A stretch of 64,000 nucleotides of DNA, from the NCBI RefSeq assembly GCF_907164915.1, contig NC_061864.1, forward strand, positions 13,275,889-13,339,888. Direction: 5' to 3'. The DNA is from Impatiens glandulifera. Lineage: Eukaryota; Streptophyta; Magnoliopsida; Ericales; Balsaminaceae. The position numbers and the translations under genes were made by a program. Every line of letters starts with the position of its first letter. Positions within the stretch are counted from its first letter, which is position 1. Below the pieces are notes generated by a model, which saw nothing but the letters and a program-made list of their open reading frames with translations, was not told the origin of the DNA and made no database searches. This document shows positions 20,146-31,669 of the stretch, piece after piece.

Positions 20146-22801
20146 ATGCCGCCCCGAAGACAGCCGCGCAACCCTACCCCTGGTGCTGATGATGGTGACC
20201 TTGCTGAGTTGCGACGTGAAAACGCTGAGTTTCGCCGTGATAACGACGATTTGAGGCGGCAGGTTGAATGGTTTACGCAACGGATGGATGCATCTATGCA
20301 CATGCACCACCCTGAAGATGATGTTACGATGACAGATGAAAACCCTCTCGGTGGTCTTCGGAATCGATCCCCTGAACGCCCCAATCATCGCTGGGAGCAG
20401 GCTTTCAGGGTGGACATCCCTAAGTTCGATGGTAGTCTATCACCGGAAGAGTTTATTGATTGGCTTTCTCAGGTTGAAGAGATTCTGGATTTCAAGGAAG
20501 TTCCTGCAGATCGTCGTGTACCTACATGGTCGTGCACAAGCATGGTGGCAGCAGTTGAAACAGACACGTGTTCGTCATGGTAAGGCAAAGCTCACGAATT
20601 GGGACAAATTCAGGAAGCATATTAGGGCTGCGTTTCTACCATATAATTACGAACGTAACCTGTACCAGCGGTTCCAGAATCTTCGTCAGGGTTCTCGTTC
20701 CGTGGATGACTATTCCACTGAGTTTTACACCTTTGTGGCTCGTGTTGACCTGTCTGAGTCCCCTCTCCAATTGGTTTCTCGCTATATTGGTGGCCTTCGC
20801 CTCCAGTTGCAGGATATTTTGAATATGTTTGATCCCTTGACTGTTTCTGAGGCACATCAGCGTGCTTCACAGGCTGAGAAACAGCTAGCCAGGCGCGGTT
20901 CGGGTAGCTTTGGAAAACAGGTTGTCCCCACTAGTGGCATTGGTTCTTCTTCCCAGCCGGCCCATCCCACCCCAGCCCCCCCTCACAGCACTACAGCCCC
21001 CCCGCAGGGACGTCCCGGTGGCTTGCGTTGTTTCAATTGTGGTGAAGTTGGCCATCGCCAAGCAGAGTGTCGCAACCCAAAGTCCACCAATCGTGGTCTT
21101 TTTACTGAGGTGGATGATCCTGACTCTGCTCTTCCTTCAGATTCAGCCCCAGTGTATGATGTTTATGATGATGAGGCAGCGGAGGAGTATGTTTCTGGTG
21201 ATGTTGGCCCCCTTTTGGTGATTCGTCGATCATGTTTAACCCCTCGTGCTCCTGACAACGAGTGGTTACGCAATAATCTGTTCCATTCCACTTGTACCAT
21301 CGGTGGCAAAGTTTGCACCTTCATCATTGATGCTGGGAGTTGTGAGAATGTGATTTCTGAGGTTGCAGTTTCGAAGCTGGGTCTGTCCACTGAACCTCAC
21401 CCCAAGCCTTATCGCCTGTCCTGGCTGAGTCAAGGTACGGATGTTACAGTTTCCAAGCGCGTACTTGTTAATTTTTCCATTGGTTCCCATTATCGTGATG
21501 CTGTATATTGTGATGTGGTTCCTATGGATGCTTGTCACCTTTTACTTGGTCGCCCTTGGCAGTTTGATCATTCCGTTATACATGATGGGCGTGCTAATAC
21601 CTACACGTTCTTATTTCATGGTACCAAGATTGTGTTGATGCCAAATCAGCCCAAGAAGGGTGCTGCCCCCACTCATCATGCATCCCCCCCTACCACCTTG
21701 TTGTCTCGGGGTCCTTTTCAGACCGCCATGGTCGAATAGGGCATGGTGTTTGCTCTATTTTGTTCGCTGATTACCTGTGGTGCTAGTTCTGAGGTGCCTA
21801 TTCCAGTGCAGCCGCTGTTACAGGAGTTTGCAGATGTTTTTCCTGAGAATCTGCCTTGTGCCTTGCCTCCTTTGCGTGATATCCAGCATCACATTAACTT
21901 GGTTCCAGGTGCTGCCCTACCCAACCATCCTCATTACCGCATGAGTCCCAAAGAACATGAAGAGTTGCGTAGACAGGTGGAGGACTTGCTGGCTAAGGGA
22001 CACATTCGAGAGAGCCTTAGTCCCTGTGCTGTCCCGGCCCTTCTTACCCCAAAAAAGGATGGGTCTTGGCGTATGTGCATTGATAGTCGTGCTATCAACA
22101 AGATTACAGTGCGTTATCGGTTTCCTATTCCCCGGTTGGATGACTTGTTGGATCAGTTGGGTGGTGCTTCTGTGTTTAGCAAACTGGATCTCAAGAGTGG
22201 ATACCATCAGATTCGTATTCGCATGGGTGATGAGTGGAAGACTGACTTTAAGACTCGTGAGGGCTTATATGAGTGGCTGGTTATGCCGTGTGGTCTGTCG
22301 AATGCTCCTAGCACCTTTATGCGTATGATGAACCAGGCTCTTCGCCCTTTCATTGGGAAGTTTGCTCACAATCATGCTGTTAATCGCTCCACTGGTTTCA
22401 GTCCTTTCCATGTGATTTACGGACTGTCTCCGCGTGCTCCTCTTGATTTGTTAGCGCTGCCCAGCAAGGTGCGTCCTCATTCCACTGCTGCGGATTTTGT
22501 TGGTCAGTTGGCTCAGGTTCATCAGACCACTCATGACCGCTTGGTTGCTGCTACTGCCAAGTACAAGGAGAATGCTGATTCGAGAAGGCGTGTTGTTGAT
22601 TTTGAAGTTGGTGACTTTGTGTGGGCTATTCTGACTAAGGATCGTTTTCCAGCTCATGAATATAGCAAGCTTGCTGCTAAGAAGATTGGTCCTGTTGAGA
22701 TTGTGGAGAAGATCAACCCCAATGCTTATCGTTTACGCCTTCCCAGCCATGTGCGTACCTCTGATGTGTTCAATGTGAAGTCTTGTTCCTTTTGTGGGTG
22801 A
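20146..22801 (+). pseudogene. Gag-pol remnant of Gypsy copy 2
   Basis: The Gag start at 20146 is in frame through the site where copy 1 is shifted, but a 17-bp deletion near 20,522 then breaks the frame. Zinc knuckle and protease (IIDAG) follow in the pol frame until a stop codon at 21737-21739 (two adjacent bases differ from copy 1). The frame resumes at 21743 through the first half of reverse transcriptase, then jumps directly to the late integrase core by a 1,578-bp deletion that keeps frame. A 2-bp deletion near 22,780 truncates the C-terminus. RT active site, RNase H and most of integrase are absent, so it is defective. Confidence 0.9.
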
Positions 22802-22867
22802 GTCTTCTTCTGATGAGGATGATGCGGTTCCAGATTCGAGGACGAATCTTTTCTACCCTAGGGGGAA

Positions 22868-23208
22868 TGATGCGGTGCGAGTCGAAGAGGCGTTTATGCG
22901 AAAGTTGCAGCATCCGAAAATATCTCGCAAGTGTCAGATTTCGACGATTGCCTAGTGTTTTTCGGGCGGAAACGTTTAGGGGCTCAAAATCGCATTTTTA
23001 TTAGTTTCGGGTGTTTTTTGCAATTTATTAAAAGTTGTTTATTTCTTTTGCAAGCTAGGGTTTGAGTAATTAAAGAATCTTAAAACACTTTGTTAGGGGA
23101 AGATTATTAATCAGAAAACGAGGTTTCCTCAATATCTATCAACTTTCGGTATTCGTAAGAATCAACGAATCTTGATAAAGGTTCATCCTAGCCACGCACG
23201 CTGCATCA
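22868..23208 (+). repeat. 3' LTR of Gypsy copy 2
   Basis: 341 bp, TGATGC...GCATCA, followed by TAAAG. Confidence 0.95.
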
Positions 23209-23572
23209 TAAAGTGTCCGGATTGCCGGGTCGAGATTGTGGGTTGACCCGTTTTTAAATTTAAAACGTATGTTTCGAACTTACAACCTAACAAAACAAGT
23301 ACAACTCTTTAACCAACTAGGCTACAAAGACTTTATATTTTAAATTCAACACCAAATTTGATAAATGCGGGACATTTTAATATTAATATAAGTTCAACTT
23401 TTTAACTAATTAATATATAATGATGTTGAGTAAATAGATAATTGGGCCGGATTGTGAGTTGACCCACCCATAAACTTAAAACGGTTAAAAATAAAATTAA
23501 AAATATTATCCGTAATTTTTTTTCACTGTTTTTTATATTATTACTCGTGCAAATGCACGGGCTAAATGCTAG

Positions 23573-25010
23573 TTTTAATAATAAAATTTAAAATAATTAC
23601 CAAAGAGAATCTTAATTATATTTTCTTTGCTTTGTCATTGTGTCTCGATTTTATTGTTGAGTTAATATTAGTTCAATAATGTTAACTAGAATAGTTGTAT
23701 TGCTTTGCAAAAATTAATCAAATTAATTACGAAACATTGATATGTTATATTATAATTTAAAAAATGTATTTTCAATTTAAAATTAATAATTAAGATCACA
23801 TGTTTAAAAAAATATTTAATAACTATTTAATTAAATTAACAAATATTATATAATAAAATTGATAATAAAACAGAAAAATAAATCACAAAATTGAATAATT
23901 ATAGTATATAAATAAATATTTTATCTTATTTTAGATTAATTTATAATATTAATTTTTTAATATTCTAAGTAACCATTTAAACATCATACTTGAATTGGTC
24001 ATTTTTTTTATACAATGCTCAAGTTTTGGTTGTTGATTCTTTGAAAATCTTGTTATTGTAATGTTTAAGTCCCTGAATCTCTTTAACTTATTGATATTGT
24101 TCTTTTAAGGTTCTTGGTATAAAAAAAGATTGATTAGATTCAAATCTTACTTTATTAAGATGGTACCGTTTAATCGAAGAATTTATTAGGAATCTTATAA
24201 GATTCATTCGTCCTTTTTCTCTAACTCCCCAAAAAGACATTATATAAACTGGGTTACCAATTATCCTAAAATTTAGATTCATTTCTTGTCGCAAATATTT
24301 TTTAACACTAATATTTTGAGTTTTGATACATTGCTAGCATTCCAACAACAAAATTTATATAGTGTGAGCCTATATCAAATTTCCAACAATAATAACATAA
24401 GGAATGAGTTCCATTTCATTGTGTTTTCAACTCATTCTAGCACAATGATTAAGACTAAATTTATTATCTTTTATATGTATTAAGAAAACACAGGCAATGC
24501 ATTTTTCCATCCTAAATTTCTATAGAATTTGTTTGTTTGGCTTGTACAACAGAACTAAGAGTTTATAATCTACATTAAAAAAAAATAAACTAAATTCATA
24601 ATAGTTTGATCCGATTTTATTTTTTTTATGGATGTCACCTTTTATTTTAGTCAATTTGTTCTAAATTCACTACATTACTCATGACAGTTAATCCAGATGT
24701 GGGTGACAGAAACATAAACACTAACTTATTCATCATACATTTTTTTTTTAAAATGAAATTCGTTTATGCACAATGAAACAAAACATAACATTAGAAAAAT
24801 AAAAATTAAAAGAAAAGAAAACATAGTAAGACTTGACATAGAACAAAGTAAATAATCTCTCCAACACACCCTACATGCTTTTAAGAACGAATTCCGATGA
24901 GTACAATAGTTGAATACGCCATGAATATTCAGTTTTCAAATTTCTTTCCAGTTTAATCTTGGGTTTGATTGTATAGATGGTTCATGTTAGTGTTTGATAT
25001 TCAAGTTCAA
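23573..25010. other. Spacer between Helitron and MIP1-like copy 6
   Basis: AT-rich, without a credible gene. About 23,573-23,700 is homologous to the upstream flank of copy 7 (from 30,335). About 24,300-24,680 resembles the distal downstream flanks of copies 1-3. A 68-codon minus-strand open frame at 24088-24294 has no recognisable family. Confidence 0.4.
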
Positions 25011-25142
25011 TGCTACACTAAGATTTTAACTAGTTTTGAAACCTTATTTAATTCAACCAAGATACAAAATGAGTAGTTTGAATATTATGTTGATCCAACT
25101 TTAGCCAAAACAAAAGCAAAGGTAGAATTTACAATATCAATC

Positions 25143-26465
25143 TTACTCAGATCGTTCATGAATAGATTTGTCTAATTCCTTAATCGAATTGTCTAATTCC
25201 GCATCTGACTCTTGTTTCCAATTATCTAGGCAAGCTATGGCCATGAGATAATCCTTGTCAATTTCTGTAATGGTAGCCTTCCTTTTCTTTGTAAACTCAT
25301 CCAATTCAACCTCGGCCTGGATTATAGCTGCCTCATTCTCAGCCAATTGTTGCTCTAACACCTCCCATTTCGATATCATCTTCTTCTTCAATTCCATCTC
25401 CTCTAGCAGCTTCACTGTCTCTTTCTCCATGTTCGTCATCCGCCACTTCTTTGAACCTTTCAAACATTTCTGCTTTGTCTCCGATTCTATTAACTTTAAT
25501 GCCGATATTTCTGCTTCAATCTTTTCCTTCTCAATCTCAAGACTTTTTATAGCTTTCTCCGCATTAGCCAATCCATTGGCTAAAGATAATAATTCAGATT
25601 GCTTCTTCAAAAACATGTCTTTTGTGAATTGTCGAAATAGCTGAAAATCATTCGTTTTGGAGGAGGTTTGTTTTCTTTTCGCTTCTCCCGCCTTCTTAAC
25701 TGCCCATCTTATCCTTTCTTCAAGCAGCGGCTTAAGATCATCAATGGGCTTCTGCAAATTAGCAATCATTGCATCCTTCATATCCTCAGAAACAGAGTCA
25801 TCAAGAACATTCAAATTATCAAGCATTTCTCTGATTTCAAGAGCCAAGAACCCATCTTTATCACCATCTTCATCGTCAAGATTCAAACCATTAAGCATTT
25901 CTCCTATGTCAAAAGTCCCATCATAGATATCCATCATAATGGCTCGATTCAAATCCAAATCAGTCGTAAGAATACGCCGACGGATAGATATTCTATTCAT
26001 ATTAGGCCTATATTTTTGCAAAATATACACCATAAACTGCAGATTGAACTCCACTAGAAATTTAAGATTCTGGAACGGTTGAGGTCGATCTTGTTCTTCC
26101 GATTCAACAGCATCTTTGCCGGTTAAAAATTGCAAAGAATTTTGAACAACATTAGTCAAACAGTCATCGTGATCACCGACACAATATCCCCTTTCCAATA
26201 ACCCATTCAAAGCGACATCTTCATCGTATCCCTCGCGAATAAGCCTAGCCAGAGCTTGAAGATAAAGATCGTACAATATCTTCCGGAGTAGTTTCTCTAA
26301 CCGTTCTTCTTCGGTACATGTTTTCCAGTCGAGGGATTCGACGTTAGGGTTAGAAGTTGAGTTCTTGCCTGAAGAATTTGACGCTCCAAGTTTGATCGGC
26401 CCGGAATCCACCGCCGCGAGTTGGACTGATGGTCTTCTATTTTTATGCCTTCCTTTTTTTGCCAT
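25143..26465 (-). CDS. MIP1/RF298-like coiled-coil protein lacking RING (copy 6)
   Basis: Single-exon gene of 440 aa. Basic start MAKKGRHKNRRPS, then an S/N-rich spacer; UBA-like block at about 50-115 (GYDEDVALNGLLERGYCVG); second block at about 127-175 (LKFLVEFNLQFMVYILQKYRP); acidic linker; coiled coil at about 230-425. It defines a subgroup with pseudogene copy 3, having KGSKKWRMTNMEKE in place of the lysine-rich KKG segment, and a distinct C-terminus (NSIKELDKSIHERSE). There is no RING. The upstream DNA lacks the TATA block of copies 4, 5 and 7. Apparently intact; function unknown beyond family resemblance. Confidence 0.8.
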   Translation of the reverse strand: MAKKGRHKNRRPSVQLAAVDSGPIKLGASNSSGKNSTSNPNVESLDWKTCTEEERLEKLLRKILYDLYLQALARLIREGYDEDVALNGLLERGYCVGDHDDCLTNVVQNSLQFLTGKDAVESEEQDRPQPFQNLKFLVEFNLQFMVYILQKYRPNMNRISIRRRILTTDLDLNRAIMMDIYDGTFDIGEMLNGLNLDDEDGDKDGFLALEIREMLDNLNVLDDSVSEDMKDAMIANLQKPIDDLKPLLEERIRWAVKKAGEAKRKQTSSKTNDFQLFRQFTKDMFLKKQSELLSLANGLANAEKAIKSLEIEKEKIEAEISALKLIESETKQKCLKGSKKWRMTNMEKETVKLLEEMELKKKMISKWEVLEQQLAENEAAIIQAEVELDEFTKKRKATITEIDKDYLMAIACLDNWKQESDAELDNSIKELDKSIHERSE

Positions 26466-26779
26466 TATTATTATGATAGGTTGTGCAAAGACTATGATAA
26501 TATAATATCTTATAGTAAATATAATAATTAAATTTATCGAATATATTGTTTTAATGAATAAAGTTAGAGATCCAATTTAGGCCATCAAAATAGAGAGAAA
26601 GGTCATAACATAGGCTATTATTATTATTTTCGGATTGGTATAGATTACATGAGGACATTAATTAAAAAAAAACTACTTTTTTTAAATATTCATATAAATT
26701 ATAATTATAAAATTTGTTTCAACACAAAACAAATTGATATAAAAAAATACAACAACGTTATTTAATAGGTTATAGAGTG

Positions 26780-27990
26780 TGTAAGTCCTCGAAAAGAACG
26801 ATTAACTCTCCCGACCGACTCTACCGTTTTTTCGGAACGAATCTATAAATCGTTATAATAATAATATTATGAATGTGTTACGACTTAATCTGTAACTCGG
26901 GTTAGAGTTCTTGACTCAAGGATCGAATGTGAAATCTTTGATCAAAGTGCAGCAGAAGAGTTATGAAAAGAAGATTTCAAGATTATAGGAGAAGAAGAAT
27001 CAAAGATGAGAAAATTATATTGTTGGTATATACATAACCGTTCAAGACAAATAGTCAAATTAGAAAATACAATTGAGATTAAGAACCTTCACAAACATTT
27101 TCCATATATTCATGCCCCACTGGGAGAGTGGGTTCAACATATACATAGCAGCTGAATTCCCTTAGAATATTCAGTTACAACGGTTATAACAACTATTAGA
27201 GAATTAACTAAAATTGATTTTGTGAATAATAGAAAAGTGAATCAAAACAGAATTTTAGAACTGGAAACAGAAATCTCACAATAGCCAAGTGCTCTATTGG
27301 ACCTTAGAGGGTGTTAGGTATGTTCGGAGACCGTAACAGAATTATACGTATCGAACGATTATAATCATTGAAAATTCGACGATTTTTCTCAAACCAGACT
27401 GTCTACCAGAAAATGATTGGGATGGTAACCAAATATGTAAGAATGTAATATCAACATAATCAATCCAAACTCTCCATCAACTATCCAAAGACTCGGACAT
27501 CACCTAATGATTCTAGTAATACTTCACAAAAAATTTCAGATATTAGTCTCCCCTCGACAATACAAAAATAAGTGAGTTAACGATTCAACCTCTTCGTGAC
27601 ACATACGACAACGATTTGTCGTAATCCAATTTTTTTCCATTAATATATATCATCCGTAAAAATTCCACATTGAATAACGCTTCATCCAAAAAACGAGATT
27701 TTTGATGGAATCTTTGACTCTCAAAGTTTCTCCCAACAAAAATCATATGTAATCATCTTAACGAACAAATGGTAGCAATGTCCTAAATGAAAACCATCAA
27801 TCTCTTGTCAACACATAACATCTTGTTCAAACGAAAACACTTTTTTGCATCCTATCAAAAATAAACTCTATTATGGGAAGAACTCTCCCTAATGTTTAAT
27901 CTACTTTTAGAATCTAGTTAAGAAAATCACTAGACCGATGATCAGACATATATGTAACTGTGACATTTCTACATATAACAATGAAAGCAA
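26780..27990 (-). mobile_element. LINE 3'-end remnant, minus strand, split by a solo LTR
   Basis: Read on the minus strand, about 27,990-27,345 carries degenerate zf-RVT coding sequence with a RCRMCHEEVESLTHLFLYC-like pattern near 27,580. The part 26,780-26,875 aligns with the distal LINE 3' region near 3,950-4,030 (a cggtcgg...ttcgag phrase). A 463-bp LTR lies between the two. Decayed, no open frame of note. Confidence 0.65.
26876..27338. mobile_element. Solo LTR within LINE remnant
   Basis: 463 bp bounded by 7-bp inverted termini TGTTACG and CGTAACA-type end (gtaaca at 27333-27338). Flanks GAATG (26871-26875) and GAATT (27339-27343) fit a 5-bp target duplication with one change. The related LINE 3' end at 43620-43900 runs uninterrupted through the homologous point, supporting insertion. 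Orientation and superfamily are unsettled; the termini suggest Copia. Confidence 0.65.
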
Positions 27991-28623
27991 CCTCATTATA
28001 CGTCACATCTAAAATTATGACACTACACCAAATAACGTTTCAAAAACTGATCGAAGATTAATCACCACAATGAATATGGACTGATCACGAAAACTTTTTA
28101 CATAAAATAATTTTTTTCAAATGTTATACCCGCTGAATCATTAAACATTTTTGTGAATCAACCAAATCATCATATTTAAATTTGATAATCGATGTTCAAA
28201 GACTATTCAGTTATGTTGTAAATCTACTATATCATTTCAATAGAAGAGTCTTATTAAATGAAACAAGATATCGACATTTAATTTATCTCAATTATCTAAA
28301 TGAAAAAAAATGAATTAGAAGATCTTTAAACCTAATTTTTTAATAATTACAAACTTTTAAACAAATTATGTTTATATTATCTATTAACTAATATAAAATG
28401 GATTAATTCTATCAATGATACTCATTTTAACTAGCTTTTGATTTTGACACCTGAGAGTAATTTGACAAACCATACAAAATGAGTAGTTTATAACTATCAT
28501 CTTTAACTTTGGCCTAAACAAAATCATCAATATTATGTTCATCTTAACTTTGGCCTAAAGAAGAACTTGTGTAATTCCTTAGTCACATTTTTATAGCATT
28601 TCCAGTTTATAAACTTGACCAAA

Positions 28624-29955
28624 TCAGAATTTTGAGTCTTTAGATAACATCCTTATGAATTCAGTCCTTGTGTCTTGTACTTCATATCTGGCTTTAATTA
28701 GGGCATATGTCAACCTCCCCACCTGTTCCAGAAGCATATCATTATCCCAACTTTCTAAGACCAGCTCATGTTCCTTGTCCACTTGTGCAATGATCGCTTT
28801 TCTTGTCTCTATTACCTCTCCCAATTTCACCACAGCTGGGATTAGAGCTGCCTCTGTCTCAACCAAATCTTGGTTCCATTTCGATATCTTTTTCTTCTCC
28901 AATTCAATCTCCTCCTGCAACTCCTCTTTCTGTTTCTCCGAGTTCTTCTTCTTCCCCTTCTTTGAAACTTCCAATAACTTCTGCCTTGCCTCCGATACTA
29001 ATAGCTTTGATGCCGATATTTCTGCTTTAATCTCTTCCTTCTCCATCTCAAGAAGTTTAACAGTTTTCTCAGCATCAGTCAATTCATTGTTTACTGATGC
29101 TAATTCAGAATCCCTCTTTGTTACCTTGCTGTCTTTGAGAATTTTTAATAGCTCAATCTCCTCCACTAGAGTCATTCTTGTGGAGGGTTGTTTTCTTCTC
29201 GCTTCTGCCACCTTCTTACTTGCCCATCTTATCCTTTCTTCAAGCTGCGGCTTAAGATCATCAATCGGCTTTTGCAAACCAGCAATCATCGCATCCTTCA
29301 TATCCTCAGAAATAGATTCATCAAGAAAATTCAAATTATTAAACAGTTCTCTGATTTCAAGATCCAAGAACCTATCTTTCTCTCTATTATCACCATCGTC
29401 ACCCTCAAGATTCAAATCATCACCAGCCTTGTCTTTTATTTCAAAAGGGGTATCGCTGATTTTCATGATAATGGCTCGATTCAAATTCAAATCAGTCATA
29501 AGAATACATCGAAGTATAGACATCCTATTCAAATTGGGCCTATACTTTTGCAAAATATACAACATAAAGAATAGATTGAACTCCACTAGCAATTCAAGAT
29601 TCTGGAACGGTTTAGGTTGATCTTGTTGTTCCGATTCAACGTCATCTTTTCCTGTTAAAAATTCCAAACAATTTTGAACAACGTTACTCAAACAGTCTGC
29701 CTCACCGACACAATACCCTCTTTCCAATAACCCTTTTAAGGCGACATCTTCATCATATCCCTTGCCAACAAGCCTAGAAAGAGCTTCGCCAAAAAGATGG
29801 TCCAATTTCTTCCGGATAATTATCTCTAACTGTTCTTCTTTGGTACATGTTTCCCAGTCGTTAGGATTAGAGGTTGTTCCAAGTTTTATCGGCCCGGAAT
29901 CCGCCGCGACTTGGACTGTCGGTCTTCTATTTTTGTGCTTTCCTTTTTTTGGCAT
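28624..29955 (-). CDS. MIP1/RF298-like coiled-coil protein lacking RING (copy 7)
   Basis: Single-exon gene of 443 aa. Basic start MPKKGKHKNRRPT; UBA-like block at about 36-100 (GYDEDVALKGLLERGYCVG); second block at about 113-160 (LELLVEFNLFFMLYILQKYRP); acidic linker with a GDDGDN run; coiled coil at about 225-435. The C-terminus (QDTRTEFIRMLSKDSKF) extends the copy 4/5 ending by a few residues. The 41-bp duplication in its 3' flank and its conserved upstream TATA block place it with copies 4 and 5. No RING finger and no disruption seen. Probably a working gene of unknown role; ubiquitin binding through the UBA-like region is only inference. Confidence 0.8.
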   Translation of the reverse strand: MPKKGKHKNRRPTVQVAADSGPIKLGTTSNPNDWETCTKEEQLEIIIRKKLDHLFGEALSRLVGKGYDEDVALKGLLERGYCVGEADCLSNVVQNCLEFLTGKDDVESEQQDQPKPFQNLELLVEFNLFFMLYILQKYRPNLNRMSILRCILMTDLNLNRAIIMKISDTPFEIKDKAGDDLNLEGDDGDNREKDRFLDLEIRELFNNLNFLDESISEDMKDAMIAGLQKPIDDLKPQLEERIRWASKKVAEARRKQPSTRMTLVEEIELLKILKDSKVTKRDSELASVNNELTDAEKTVKLLEMEKEEIKAEISASKLLVSEARQKLLEVSKKGKKKNSEKQKEELQEEIELEKKKISKWNQDLVETEAALIPAVVKLGEVIETRKAIIAQVDKEHELVLESWDNDMLLEQVGRLTYALIKARYEVQDTRTEFIRMLSKDSKF

Positions 29956-30055
29956 TGATTTGTGAGAGAAGAAGAAATGTGGAAGACAATCAAAATGGAG
30001 TTGCAGAGTATGTGATGAATTGAAAGTTTAGCAATGAAAAGATAGAGAAGAGGTT

Positions 30056-30062
30056 ATTTATA
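30056..30062 (-). promoter_or_regulatory. Candidate TATA box of MIP1-like copy 7
   Basis: TATAAAT on the minus strand about 100 bp upstream of the ATG at 29955, in the block shared with copies 4 and 5. Confidence 0.45.
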
Positions 30063-30438
30063 CATAATAAAATAGAAGCCAACTGACATCTCAAATGCAA
30101 TAAATTTATTTTAGAACAATTAGTATAATGATTATTTATTTATTGATTAATATAAAATATATTAATTTTATGTCAATTAAAAAAAATCATTAGATTATGT
30201 AAGAACAAAGTAATTGTTCAATAAAAGTAATTGTTCAATAAAGGTATAATTCCATTGCTTAAAATTAATTTTCCTTCTTATAATAGTTTTTTTAAACAAA
30301 TCATGTGAGACTTTAAATTCATGCTAAGACTATAATTTTAATAATAAAATTTAAATTAATTTGATGAGAATATAAAAAAAATCTTGGACCAAAGAAAATC
30401 GTAATTCCATTCTATTTTTGTCGTGTGTCTCGCTCGAT

Positions 30439-31206
30439 TATGGATGACAACGGCTACAATATCCGTCGGTAGTGAAATACCTGTTTCTGTTCTCGAATCC
30501 AATTTTTATTTTACTACACGACACCGAACCCAACAAATATATCTATTTCTATTCCCTAATTTGTCAAGTACCCGATCCCCAACCAGTACCGATTAAAGTA
30601 TGAATTTATATATTTTATTGAAAATAAGTTGTGAATTTATATATTTTATTGAAAATAAGTTACAAAATAAATATCGAAGAATAACTAAATAATAATCAAC
30701 TTTGAAACTAGTAATATCGAAATTTAAAAACAAAACTAAAAACAACACTTATCTTATATAAATGAATGTTCAAAAGAAAAGAAAATTAAGGATGGAAGAT
30801 GAAGAGTGATTAAAGATAAATAATATTTTGTTAGTTGAAGATAAAGAGGGAAGAAGAAGAAATAACTTTTTTAAGTATAGAAAAAAAAGTTGGTTTGAAG
30901 TATGAAGTATGAAGTATGGGTAAAGATTGAAATAAATGATGCAATTATTATGATGAATGCACTAATGATGATGTGAAATGTCGAATTAATATTTAACAAA
31001 ATATATATATATATATATACTTTTTAGTATTAGTTTATTCGGGTATCAGAGTTCGGGTTTGAGTTTTTCATACTCATCATCCTCGAACCCGGTTCAGTAT
31101 CTTTTTCATTATTTATCTTTGACTCCGACCCAAAACCTGATTTAAAATACTCGAATCCGATCATCGAGTACCCACTAATATTGGGCATACGAGTATCCAT
31201 TATCAT
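30439..31206. mobile_element. MITE-like element with ends related to gatgacaa...ttatcat
   Basis: The left end (tggatgacaacggctac) and the reverse complement of the right end (atgataatggatactc) match imperfectly over about 15 bp. Inside lie cg-rich tracts next to each end, a tandem pair of about 31 bp at 30,602-30,663 and an AT repeat at about 31,000-31,018. The paralogous flank of copy 5 (23,573 on) lacks this segment. No transposase. Class is uncertain. Confidence 0.5.
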
Positions 31207-31669
31207 ATATATAATCTCAATTTAGGTTTCGTCTTCCAACATTTATTTCTACAGAGGTTATGCTTGAGTAAGTATTATTTCAATCATATTAATTGAGTGG
31301 TTTGAAATAATGTCATTTTTATTAGAAATTTTATAAATAAATATTAATTAGTTTAAACTTCATAATTGTTTTATTTTAGGCAGCAAACTAGCATAACCAT
31401 ATCGTAATATTTTCTTCATTTAAGACCTTTTAAGTTAGAATCGAACTATATATATTATATCTTAATTTTATAAATAATTTAAACATTCATAAATGATATT
31501 TACTAATACCTTTAACATGCTTTTAAATCAATATTTAATATCCATGTATATATAATGAGTTACAACATTATTCAACTATTAGAAACAAATAGAGTACATT
31601 AATGATCATAGACATATTTTAATTATTCTTTATTTCTTATTCTTGGGATTAAATAGATTAATTAATTAT

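Larger units (their letters stand above)
19774..23208 (+). mobile_element. Ty3/Gypsy LTR retrotransposon, copy 2 (internally deleted)
   Basis: 3,435-bp element of the same family as 12025-17057. LTRs are 341 bp (19774-20114 and 22868-23208) and differ at about two positions near their middle. The target duplication TAAAG (19769-19773 and 23209-23213) is exact. The PBS is at 20117-20125. The pol region from mid reverse transcriptase to the integrase core is missing. Non-autonomous; it sits 40 bp inside a Helitron. Confidence 0.95.
19734..23572 (+). mobile_element. Non-autonomous Helitron interrupted by Gypsy copy 2
   Basis: The 5' end is TCTATATATA at 19734 after a host A; the 3' end is CTAG at 23569-23572 before a host T. 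A 6-bp-stem hairpin CGTGCA-aa-TGCACG (23546-23559) lies 9 bases before CTAG, the standard Helitron terminator. Removing the Gypsy element (19774-23208) and one TAAAG leaves about 400 bp, with no Rep/helicase. The host sequence joined across it is found uninterrupted near 30,331 in the flank of copy 7, which is a paralogous empty site. Confidence 0.88.

Noticed and set aside
24088..24294. 68-codon minus-strand frame
   Set aside because: Considered as a plastid or mitochondrial insert, but I recognise no organellar gene, and codon context is unremarkable.
26940..27310. Possible host exon between LINE pieces
   Set aside because: Explained better as the body of the solo LTR 26876-27338.
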